A DNA stretch of 10,133 bases from Thermoplasmata archaeon. GTDB taxonomy: Archaea > Thermoplasmatota > E2 > UBA202 > JdFR-43. A program made the position numbers and the translations under genes. The notes beneath the pieces are model-generated. The model searched no databases, was not told the origin of the DNA, and saw nothing but the letters and a program-made list of their open reading frames with translations. Numbering within the stretch: the stretch's first letter is position 1; each line of letters begins with the position of its first letter. The stretch lies in the NCBI GenBank assembly GCA_021162305.1, contig JAGGYX010000100.1:1-10133 (forward strand), read 5' to 3'. Shown here one piece after another: positions 5,321-10,133 of the stretch.

Positions 5321-6607
5321 ATGCAGTGCATCTATAGCAATGAAATTGGCGAGCAACATTTTGGAAAGGAAATAAAGGTAGCAGGATGGATAGAAGATAT
5401 ACGAAACCTTGGAGGCATAGCCTTCATTATTTTAAGAGATAGATATGGAAGAATGCAGATAACGGCAATAAAGAAAGAGAATAAGGAGGCATTTAAAAAA
5501 ATCGTTTCTTTGAATAGAGAAAGCGTTGTAATGGTGTATGGCATATGCCAACCAAATGAAAAAGTTATGAATGGATGGGAATTGTTGTTAAAAAATTTTG
5601 AAGTGCTTGCGATGGCAGATGCGCCCTTACCAATGGGAGTTGTGGATAAAGTAGGCGTTGATTTCGATACCCGTCTTGATAATCGCATTATCGATTTGAG
5701 GAGAGAGGAAGTAAAAGCAATTTTTGAAATCCGTCATTCATTCATTAAATTTGCCTCTGAATATCTGGAAAGGCATGGATTCATTGAAGTTCATACTCCA
5801 AAAATAACAGCAATGTCCTCTGAAGGCGGAACAGAAGTATTTAAAATAGACTATTTTGGCAAGCCTGCATATTTGGTTCAATCTCCCCAGTTGTATAAAC
5901 AAATGCTAATGGCTACAGGTTTTGACAGAGTTTATGAAATTGCATGGTATTTCAGGGCTGAACAACATGATACAACACGCCATTTGAATGAATCCACAGC
6001 TATAGATGTTGAAATGGCTTTTATAGAAAGCGAGGAAGATGTCATGAGAATTGTGGAGGGAATGACAGATTATGCAATCCAAAAAATAATGGAGGAAAAC
6101 GAGAAGCAACTTGAGCTGTTAAAAGTAAGCATTGATTTGCCTTCATTGCCTTATGCTCGCATCAAGTATGATGAAGTAGTGGAAATATTGCAGAAAGAAA
6201 TTGATTTCAAATGGGGCGATGATTTAGGAACAGATGAGGAAAATATTCTTGCAAAGCATATCAACGACGAGATATATTTCATAAAGGATTTTCCGCTGGA
6301 AAGCAAGCCTTTCTATGCTATGCCCCGCGACAAATACGCAAGAGCTTTCGATTTAGAATTCAGGGGAATGGAGATTTCCTCGGGCGCACAGCGCATCCAT
6401 AGCTATGAAATGCTAATTGAAAGAATGAAAAGTTTGGGCATGAATATTGCCAATTTCGATGACTACCTTAAAGCATTCCGCTACGGCATGCCGCCCCATG
6501 GCGGCTTCGGCTATGGAATAGAACGATTCCTCATGCGATTGCTCAATCTTAAAAACATAAGAGAATGCATCCTATTCCCGAGAGACAGGAAAAGGCTCAG
6601 ACCATAA
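5321..6607 (+). CDS. aspS: Aspartyl-tRNA synthetase, archaeal type
   Basis: Class IIb synthetase of 428 residues that charges tRNA-Asp, and in non-discriminating forms also tRNA-Asn. The N-terminal OB-fold (about 1-100, VAGWIEDIRNLGG at 20-32) binds the anticodon. The catalytic core has motif 1 around 145-161 (P160), QSPQLYKQ at 187-194, motif 2 FRAEQHDTTRHLNE at 211-224 and motif 3 GGFGYGIERF at 394-403, and ends with FPRDRKRLRP at the C-terminus, as archaeal/eukaryotic AspRS do. There is no bacterial GAD insertion. The residue after GWI in the OB-fold, where archaeal enzymes usually carry His or Trp linked to tRNA discrimination, is Glu25, so the tRNA-Asp versus tRNA-Asn specificity cannot be read off directly. 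Start: the ATG at 5321 matches the family N-terminus and has a TATA-like box upstream. Confidence 0.95.
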   Translation: MQCIYSNEIGEQHFGKEIKVAGWIEDIRNLGGIAFIILRDRYGRMQITAIKKENKEAFKKIVSLNRESVVMVYGICQPNEKVMNGWELLLKNFEVLAMADAPLPMGVVDKVGVDFDTRLDNRIIDLRREEVKAIFEIRHSFIKFASEYLERHGFIEVHTPKITAMSSEGGTEVFKIDYFGKPAYLVQSPQLYKQMLMATGFDRVYEIAWYFRAEQHDTTRHLNESTAIDVEMAFIESEEDVMRIVEGMTDYAIQKIMEENEKQLELLKVSIDLPSLPYARIKYDEVVEILQKEIDFKWGDDLGTDEENILAKHINDEIYFIKDFPLESKPFYAMPRDKYARAFDLEFRGMEISSGAQRIHSYEMLIERMKSLGMNIANFDDYLKAFRYGMPPHGGFGYGIERFLMRLLNLKNIRECILFPRDRKRLRP

Positions 6608-6650
6608 TTTCTTGATACGGGCATTTCAGCTGCGAGACTTTGCATGCATA

Positions 6651-6658
6651 TTTATAAA
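6651..6658 (+). promoter_or_regulatory. TATA box of the GNAT gene
   Basis: TTTATAAA is centred about 29 nt upstream of the ATG at 6684 and 23 nt upstream of an in-frame TTG at 6678. It lies in the 76-nt gap after aspS, so the accessory block that follows begins with its own promoter. Confidence 0.6.
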
Positions 6659-6683
6659 TCGTGGGTATAATTAAAATTTGGTT

Positions 6684-7163
6684 ATGAATGCAAGCATAAG
6701 AAAGGTAAATCTTTCCAAGCAGGACATTGAATCATTTGTTGGAGTATATAAATCTGCATATAAAGGAATGGAGGAATATGCATATAAAAAGGAAAAAAGC
6801 ATAAGACATTATTTCAAATGGCTTTTTAAGAGAGATAGAGATGGATTTTTTGTTGCTGAATTGGATGGCAATGCAATAGGTTTTGTTGCATGCGATTCAA
6901 ACTGGCATAATTTATTTAATGAAAAAATGGGGGAAATACATGAATTGGCTATCAAACAGGAATATAAAGGAAAGGGAATAGGAAAAAAGTTAATGGAAGC
7001 AGCAGAAGAATATTTAAAAAGCAAAGGTCACGAAAAGTTTGGATTATGGGTTGGAGAGAATAACAAAAAGGCAATAAAATTTTATGAAAAGCTGGGTTAT
7101 AAAAAGAGAGATAAATTTGGAATATGGATAAGAATGGAAAAATATGAAACGAAATCTATATAA
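6684..7163 (+). CDS. GNAT-family N-acetyltransferase
   Basis: A single-domain GNAT protein of 159 residues that should transfer an acetyl group from acetyl-CoA to an amine. FFVAELDGNAIGFVAC (55-70) are strands beta2-beta3. IHELAIKQEYKGKGIGKKLM (85-104) is motif A with the pyrophosphate-binding loop (KGKGIG at 95-100, Lys in the usual Arg/Gln place). ENNKKAIKFYEKLGYKKR (125-142) is motif B, with N126/N127 and Y134. The substrate cannot be told: protein N-terminus, polyamine, antibiotic or tRNA are all possible for such proteins. I prefer the ATG at 6684 to the TTG at 6678, which would add only two residues. The gene directly precedes a HepT/MntA toxin-antitoxin pair, whose TATA box overlaps its stop codon, so functional linkage is not proven. 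Confidence 0.85.
   Translation: MNASIRKVNLSKQDIESFVGVYKSAYKGMEEYAYKKEKSIRHYFKWLFKRDRDGFFVAELDGNAIGFVACDSNWHNLFNEKMGEIHELAIKQEYKGKGIGKKLMEAAEEYLKSKGHEKFGLWVGENNKKAIKFYEKLGYKKRDKFGIWIRMEKYETKSI
7156..7163 (+). promoter_or_regulatory. TATA box of hepT, inside the GNAT stop region
   Basis: CTATATAA includes the GNAT stop codon and is centred 26 nt before the hepT ATG at 7186. It predicts a leaderless toxin-antitoxin transcript separate from the GNAT gene. No Shine-Dalgarno sequence is seen before the ATG. Confidence 0.5.
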
Positions 7164-7185
7164 GGTAGCCATAAGTTAAAATAAA

Positions 7186-7605
7186 ATGGATGAATACAGA
7201 GTGAAAAGATATAGGGATAAATTGAATATCATTCTTTTGAGAACCGAGCAAATTAAAAACTGGACAGAAAATATTAATAATTTCATGAAGGATGAAAAAA
7301 CAAAACTGGCTGTCTATAAAGCCTTTCAGGAAATTGTTGAGTCAGCCATGGATATAATATCAATGATGTGTGTGGATTCAAAATTAGCTCCAAAAGATGA
7401 TTACAGCAATATAGAGGAAATAAGCAAAAGAATAGATGGAATAAATGAAGAAATACTGAAAGAAGCTAATGGGTTAAGAAATGTAATTATTCACAGATAT
7501 AACGGTTTGGATGATGCAAGAGCATATGAAGGAATAAAAAAAATTATTCCTGAAATGGAAAAATTTGTGGAAATTGTAGAAATATGGATGAAGAAGAAAA
7601 TATAA
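7186..7605 (+). CDS. hepT: HEPN-domain toxin HepT (DUF86 family)
   Basis: A 139-residue all-helical HEPN protein, the RNase toxin of a HepT/MntA toxin-antitoxin pair (type VII). The catalytic motif RX4HXY is intact: R98, H103 and Y105 in RNVIIHRY. The N-terminal helices (about 1-60) include YKAFQEIVESAMDIISMM, which is typical of the DUF86 four-helix dimer core. In the studied Shewanella system the motif tyrosine is AMPylated by MntA, which turns the toxin off. Y105 corresponds to it here, by family knowledge rather than direct evidence. The gene overlaps mntA by 22 nt, so toxin and antitoxin are translationally linked. Start: the ATG at 7186 has a TATA box 26 nt upstream. Other HEPN proteins act as partners of nucleotidyltransferases outside TA systems, but the motif and neighbour make HepT the best call. 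Confidence 0.88.
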   Translation: MDEYRVKRYRDKLNIILLRTEQIKNWTENINNFMKDEKTKLAVYKAFQEIVESAMDIISMMCVDSKLAPKDDYSNIEEISKRIDGINEEILKEANGLRNVIIHRYNGLDDARAYEGIKKIIPEMEKFVEIVEIWMKKKI

Positions 7606-7961
7606 GGAAAGAGTTACAATCATTGCAAAAAGATGTGCTTGCCATTCTTATTTATGGTTCGGTGGCAAAAGGGAAAGAGAATAAAAGAAGCGATATAGAT
7701 ATCTGTCTTGTTGCTCCTGATTCAAATCTTAAAGAATTATATAAAAAAATGCTTCCTCTTGTAAAAGAAAAATATGATATCAAAATTTTTGAAGATATGC
7801 CACTGTTTCTTAAGATTGAAGTGATTAAAAATCATAAAATAGTGTATACGCGCAACATTTATGATTTATACGAGTATTTTTATAGATTTAGAAAAATATG
7901 GAAGGACCAACAGCATAGGCAGAAGCTATCAAAAGAAGATGCGAAAAGATTGTTTGAATAG
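7584..7961 (+). CDS. mntA: Minimal nucleotidyltransferase antitoxin MntA
   Basis: A 125-residue minimal nucleotidyltransferase of the polymerase-beta superfamily. The signature GSX10DXD is complete: G25-S26 in LIYGSVAKG, D37 and D39 in SDIDIC. D65 in KYDIKIFED is the likely third carboxylate, so the Mg-ATP site looks active. In characterised pairs, MntA neutralises HepT by attaching AMP groups to the tyrosine next to the catalytic histidine, rather than by simple binding. The C-terminal third (about 90-125) is charged and helical. The gene starts within the last codons of hepT (22-nt overlap, different frame), and ATG 7584 is the start that leaves the full N-terminal helix before the GS motif. 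Toxin-first order is common for this family. There is no Shine-Dalgarno sequence, so translation probably depends on coupling. Confidence 0.88.
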   Translation: MDEEENIRKELQSLQKDVLAILIYGSVAKGKENKRSDIDICLVAPDSNLKELYKKMLPLVKEKYDIKIFEDMPLFLKIEVIKNHKIVYTRNIYDLYEYFYRFRKIWKDQQHRQKLSKEDAKRLFE

Positions 7962-7976
7962 AAATTATAGAATACA

Positions 7977-7984
7977 TTTTAAAG
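7977..7984 (+). promoter_or_regulatory. Weak TATA-like site before the ATL-like gene
   Basis: TTTTAAAG is centred about 22 nt before the ATG at 8003, in the 41-nt gap after mntA. It is weaker than the other promoters here, and read-through from hepT-mntA is equally possible. Confidence 0.3.
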
Positions 7985-8002
7985 GCGATTTCTTTTTAAA
8001 AT

Positions 8003-8458
8003 ATGAAAACATGGCGTGAAAAGTTGAATAAAAAAGATTTGCCAAAAATTGTTGAAATTCCAGAAAAGCTTGCTAAGAAATGGGGAAATGGAACAATGGT
8101 TGTGCCATCTCCATTAGAAGTAAAGGAAATAATGGATTCTGTTCCTTATGGAAAATTAATTACAGTTGATTTAATCAGAAAAAAGCTTGCAGAAAAACAT
8201 GATACAATCATTGCATGTCCCTTAACAACAGGAATATTCATAGGGATTGTAGCAAAGGCGGCAGAAGAAGCAAAAAAAGAAGGAGGTAAGGATACAACTC
8301 CATATTGGCGAACTCTCAAAACAAATGGCATGCTAAATGAGAAATATCCGGGAGGCATAGAAAGGCATAAAAAATTGCTGGAGAAAGAAGGACATAAAAT
8401 AATAAAGAAAGGAAAGAAATTTGCTGTAGCCAATTATGAGAAATTTTTGTGGAAATAA
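8003..8458 (+). CDS. MGMT-like / alkyltransferase-like (ATL) protein lacking the acceptor cysteine
   Basis: A 151-residue protein with the C-terminal DNA-binding fold of O6-alkylguanine-DNA alkyltransferases. SVPYGKLITVDLIRKKLAEKH (about 46-66) matches the helix-turn-helix entry VPYGxVxTYxxIA, and GMLNEKYPGGIERHKKLLEKEG (about 109-130) matches the end of the MGMT domain. The active-site PCHR is replaced by PYWR at 100-103, so cysteine becomes Tyr101 and the protein cannot accept an alkyl group in the usual way. Such alkyltransferase-like proteins bind damaged DNA and flag it for other repair. That role is inferred here. C72 (ACPLTT) is conserved-looking but lies elsewhere. From memory, close relatives annotated only as MGMT family protein occur widely in bacteria, so acquisition by transfer is plausible. 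The stop lies 4 nt from the 3' end of tRNA-Arg on the other strand. Confidence 0.75.
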   Translation: MKTWREKLNKKDLPKIVEIPEKLAKKWGNGTMVVPSPLEVKEIMDSVPYGKLITVDLIRKKLAEKHDTIIACPLTTGIFIGIVAKAAEEAKKEGGKDTTPYWRTLKTNGMLNEKYPGGIERHKKLLEKEGHKIIKKGKKFAVANYEKFLWK

Positions 8459-8462
8459 TAAG

Positions 8463-8537
8463 CGGGCGCGGCGGGATTCGAACCCGCGATCACTGGCTTA
8501 GAAGGCCAGTGCCATATCCTGGCTAGGCCACGCGCCC
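8463..8537 (-). tRNA. tRNA-Arg (anticodon TCT)
   Basis: Complete 75-nt cloverleaf on the minus strand: 7-bp acceptor stem GGGCGCG/CGCGCCC, anticodon stem CTGGC/GCCAG with loop CTTCTAA (anticodon TCT at 34-36, reading AGA and possibly AGG), 5-nt variable region, and T arm GCGGG-TTCGAAT-CCCGC. The discriminator is G and CCA is not encoded. No intron is seen. It is the second tRNA of a same-strand pair, 41 nt downstream of tRNA-Pro, and its 3' end faces the ATL-like gene across only 4 nt. Confidence 0.96.
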
Positions 8538-8559
8538 CACCAAGGATAAAAGAAAGGCA

Positions 8560-8568
8560 TTTTAAAAA
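8560..8568 (-). promoter_or_regulatory. Likely TATA box of tRNA-Arg
   Basis: On the minus strand a TTTTTAAAA-type element lies about 27 nt upstream of the tRNA-Arg 5' end, in the otherwise feature-free 41-nt spacer between the tRNAs. It would give tRNA-Arg its own promoter. Confidence 0.45.
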
Positions 8569-8578
8569 TTTAACGAGA

Positions 8579-8653
8579 TGGGCCCGCCGAGATTTGAACT
8601 CGGGTCTATGACTCCCGAAGCCACAAGGATAGACCAAGCTACCCCACGGGCCC
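8579..8653 (-). tRNA. tRNA-Pro (anticodon CGG)
   Basis: Complete 75-nt cloverleaf on the minus strand: acceptor GGGCCCG/CGGGCCC with discriminator A, anticodon stem GTGGC/GTCAT (two G-U pairs), loop TTCGGGA giving anticodon CGG with G37 as usual in tRNA-Pro, and T arm CCGAG-TTCAAAT-CTCGG. CCA is not encoded and no intron is seen. It reads the CCG codon. Confidence 0.96.
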
Positions 8654-8654
8654 A

Positions 8655-8678
8655 CTCAAAAATAAATAAAAAAGAGAG
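8655..8678 (-). promoter_or_regulatory. T-rich tract: terminator of the PKD gene and promoter of tRNA-Pro
   Basis: Between the PKD gene stop and tRNA-Pro the minus strand reads CTCTCTTTTTTATTTATTTT and then TGAG. The T-runs fit an archaeal intrinsic terminator for the PKD gene, and the TTTATTTA part lies about 15-20 nt upstream of the tRNA-Pro 5' end, so it may double as its promoter element. The two roles cannot be separated by eye. Confidence 0.4.
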
Positions 8679-9887
8679 TTAATAAGTTTGGGCTACTATT
8701 TCCGTCTGGGGAGTGCTACTGTGGGCTCTAAACAAACTGTATATTTTAACATCCATCTCCTTGCTATTGTTTAATCCTGCTCCATTGTATGCAATTACTT
8801 TCAGTGTTCTTCTGCCAATATCTCCTCCCCACTTCCATTCATATGGTGGATTTGTAAAGTTTGCTCTTTCCTCTCCATTAACCAAAATTTTCACTCTGGA
8901 GATTCCAGATACATTATCAGCTGCATCAATTTTAACAAGTATTTTTCCTATTATTACTGTCATTCTGAATGTTGGCATGATGTCCCTTCCAAATATGTAC
9001 AGCCTTTTCTCTTTTGGCATTATTATGCTAACAGATGGTTTTGTTTTATCAATTTTTATTGTAACATTCTTAATGCTCTCCTTATTTCCCGCTTTATCCA
9101 CGCTGTAATATTCGAGTAAATGTTCTCCCTCCTTCTTTACTTTAAATGTCGTCGAATATTTTGTCCAATTGCCGCCATCTATCCTATAATATGTTTTATC
9201 TATGCCTGACAAATTATCCTGTGCCTGCAATTTTACAGTAACATTTCCAATGTACCAGTCATTTTTTCCTTCTTTTCCAGTTAAATTCACTTTTGTCTGC
9301 GGAACATGGGTATCGACTGTAACAAGGCATGTGTCTTCGTCGCTTGCTCCAGAATCATCTGTAACGTTTAACTTTACAGTATAACTACCGTCCTCGCTAT
9401 AAGTATGATGAACTATTTTTCCACTACCAGTTGTATTATCTCCAAAATTCCATACATACGAAGTAATGTTTCCATCTGGGTCATAACTACCTGAGCCATC
9501 TAAAGTCACTTTTGTTTTATTCACCACCTGATTTGGTCCAGCATCTGCAACAGGCGGCTGATTTGCCACTTGTACAGCGTGAGTTACCTCTCCATACACT
9601 ATTGTTCCGCTAAAATTCCATTTTACAACAAGCTTAACATTATATGTACCTGGCTTAGCGTATTGATGAAATGGATTTTTCTCAGTGGAACCATGCCCAT
9701 CTCCAAAATACCATATCCTCTCTTCTATATCACTTTGATTTGAAGATGTATCTGTGAAATGAATTAAATCTGCTGTAGATGGATTTGTGGGGCTCCATGT
9801 AAAATCTGCAGTTGGTCCATTTGCTTTTCCAAATGGCACAAAGGAAAGCAATAGCATCAAACCAACCATTAAGCCTATTTTTCTCAT
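8679..9887 (-). CDS. Secreted PKD / Ig-like domain surface protein
   Basis: A 402-residue exported protein. A signal peptide occupies residues 1-22 (MRK, hydrophobic LMVGLMLLLSFVPF, likely cut after GKA). PKD domain 1 spans about 25-108 (WYFGDG at 59-64) and PKD domain 2 about 111-192 (SYDPDGN, WNFGDN at 146-151, HHTYSEDGSYTVKLNVTD). A third beta-sandwich module (about 195-282, YRIDGGNWTKY, YYSVDKAGNKE) resembles the OmpL47/Ig-like repeats of surface proteins. A fourth (about 283-382, IFGRDIMP, SGISRVKILVNGE, PPYEWKW) is an Ig-like module that I recall from other archaeal secreted proteins. Fourteen N-X-S/T sequons suggest heavy N-glycosylation. There is no C-terminal membrane helix or sorting signal. 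The last 18 residues, after KIYSLF, form a polar tail outside any module. It probably serves in adhesion or the cell envelope, with no catalytic residues seen. The ATG at 9887 has a Shine-Dalgarno GAGGGAG, unlike most genes here. Confidence 0.88.
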   Translation of the reverse strand: MRKIGLMVGLMLLLSFVPFGKANGPTADFTWSPTNPSTADLIHFTDTSSNQSDIEERIWYFGDGHGSTEKNPFHQYAKPGTYNVKLVVKWNFSGTIVYGEVTHAVQVANQPPVADAGPNQVVNKTKVTLDGSGSYDPDGNITSYVWNFGDNTTGSGKIVHHTYSEDGSYTVKLNVTDDSGASDEDTCLVTVDTHVPQTKVNLTGKEGKNDWYIGNVTVKLQAQDNLSGIDKTYYRIDGGNWTKYSTTFKVKKEGEHLLEYYSVDKAGNKESIKNVTIKIDKTKPSVSIIMPKEKRLYIFGRDIMPTFRMTVIIGKILVKIDAADNVSGISRVKILVNGEERANFTNPPYEWKWGGDIGRRTLKVIAYNGAGLNNSKEMDVKIYSLFRAHSSTPQTEIVAQTY

Positions 9888-9890
9888 TTT

Positions 9891-9897
9891 CTCCCTC
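9891..9897 (-). promoter_or_regulatory. Shine-Dalgarno site of the PKD gene
   Basis: GAGGGAG lies 3 nt (6 nt if counted from GAGG) in front of the ATG at 9887. It is the only convincing ribosome binding site in the window, fixes the start of the PKD protein, and implies a leadered mRNA, in contrast to the leaderless neighbours. Confidence 0.65.
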
Positions 9898-9915
9898 TAT
9901 ATGTTATAGTGTCAT

Positions 9916-9931
9916 CATTTTTAAGTATATC
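9916..9931 (-). promoter_or_regulatory. TATA-like region of the PKD gene
   Basis: On the minus strand GATATACTTAAAAATG is centred about 36 nt upstream of the ATG, placing the transcription start near 9898 and leaving just enough leader for the Shine-Dalgarno site. Confidence 0.4.
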
Positions 9932-9940
9932 GCATGCTAC

Positions 9941-9957
9941 AAAATTTTAAAAATATT
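9941..9957 (+). promoter_or_regulatory. TATA-like box of the right-edge gene
   Basis: AAAATTTTAAAAATATT is centred 22-26 nt before the ATG at 9971, again the leaderless spacing. The whole divergent interval 9888-9970 is 83 nt and holds only the two promoters and the PKD Shine-Dalgarno site. Confidence 0.45.
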
Positions 9958-9970
9958 GCCTCATAGCAAT

Positions 9971-10133
9971 ATGGAATTCAGAAACATAAATGACTTAAAA
10001 AATTACCTCAGGCAACTGGAAAAGCGCCGCCGCCACCCGCAGGATTACATTTTTGGGATAGAGCTGGAAGGTGCTTTAGTAAATAAGGAAGGTAAACCGC
10101 TCGATGCAAGTAAAATAATACCCCGTCTGAATC
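9971..10133 (+). CDS. N-terminal fragment, possibly GCS2-type glutamate-cysteine ligase (cut by window edge)
   Basis: An open frame begins at the ATG at 9971 and runs off the right edge after 54 codons with no stop. It starts MEFRNINDLKNYLRQLEKRR and continues with a stretch reading FGIELEGALVNKEGKPLD (residues 29-46) before KIIPRLN. The G-(I/V)-E-x-E segment followed by a hydrophobic strand and a (D/N)KEGKP turn is like the start of the GCS2/carboxylate-amine ligase catalytic domain, where the first Glu residues bind Mg-ATP. With only 54 residues, other ATP-grasp-like or GCS-fold families are possible. Coding is supported by a TATA-like box at the leaderless distance, GC-rich codons CGCCGCCGC inside an otherwise A/T-rich sequence, and a continuous amphipathic sequence. 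Confidence 0.6.
   Translation, partial: MEFRNINDLKNYLRQLEKRRRHPQDYIFGIELEGALVNKEGKPLDASKIIPRLN

Noticed and set aside
5302-6648. TGCATGCA palindrome in two promoter gaps (5302-5309 and 6641-6648)
   Set aside because: The two copies lie on opposite sides of their TATA boxes, so a common operator role is unlikely, and a self-complementary 8-mer can recur by chance.
6608-6683. Attachment site copied from the tRNA-Arg 3' end
   Set aside because: I compared the gap before the GNAT gene by eye with the tRNA 3' half and saw no match longer than a few bases.
8463-8653. tRNA introns or a split tRNA
   Set aside because: Both cloverleaves are complete at 75 nt, with 7-nt anticodon loops and no insertion at position 37/38.
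8434-8655. Minus-strand open frame of about 73 codons across both tRNA genes
   Set aside because: It is an accidental frame through two perfect tRNA cloverleaves. The translated T-arm and acceptor sequences (GSNPAAPA-type) are typical artefacts.

Overview
This window comes from an archaeon, most likely a euryarchaeon and possibly related to Thermoplasmatota (the phylum is inference). The evidence is an archaeal-type AspRS and ValRS, a prefoldin beta subunit, TATA boxes about 22-30 nt upstream of most start codons, two tRNA genes without an encoded CCA, and a secreted PKD/Ig-like surface protein rich in N-glycosylation sequons. The DNA is A+T rich except for the tRNAs.

Left part (1-3712, + strand): a complete valyl-tRNA synthetase is followed, with an ATGA overlap, by a 30-residue single-membrane-span protein that is too short for ordinary gene calling. 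Next comes a MEMO-family protein with its own TATA box. Middle (3713-5287): prefoldin beta and a Nudix hydrolase lie on the minus strand. The prefoldin stop codon abuts the MEMO stop codon tail to tail. The Nudix gene diverges, across a very short A/T-rich promoter, from a PD-(D/E)XK nuclease-like gene whose 5' end may hold a frameshift or a small upstream reading frame. Then 5321-6607 encodes an archaeal/eukaryotic-type aspartyl-tRNA synthetase.

Accessory-looking part (6684-8458, + strand): a GNAT acetyltransferase, a HepT (HEPN) toxin overlapping a MntA nucleotidyltransferase antitoxin, and a small MGMT/ATL-like protein in which the alkyl-acceptor cysteine is replaced by tyrosine. This block ends 4 nt from the 3' end of tRNA-Arg(UCU). 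tRNA-Pro(CGG) follows on the same minus strand. Right part: a secreted protein of 402 residues with two PKD and two Ig-like modules (minus strand), and, divergent from it, the first 54 codons of a gene that resembles a GCS2-type glutamate-cysteine ligase, cut by the window edge.

The housekeeping theme is translation and protein folding (two aminoacyl-tRNA synthetases, two tRNAs, prefoldin). The best points to follow up are the altered KMSKS motif of ValRS, the overlapping micro-membrane protein, the suspicious 5' end of the nuclease gene, the toxin-antitoxin/ATL cassette beside the tRNAs, and a palindrome in the valS promoter. No CRISPR array, insertion sequence or replication origin was seen. 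I found no clear evidence for a wholly new defence system.
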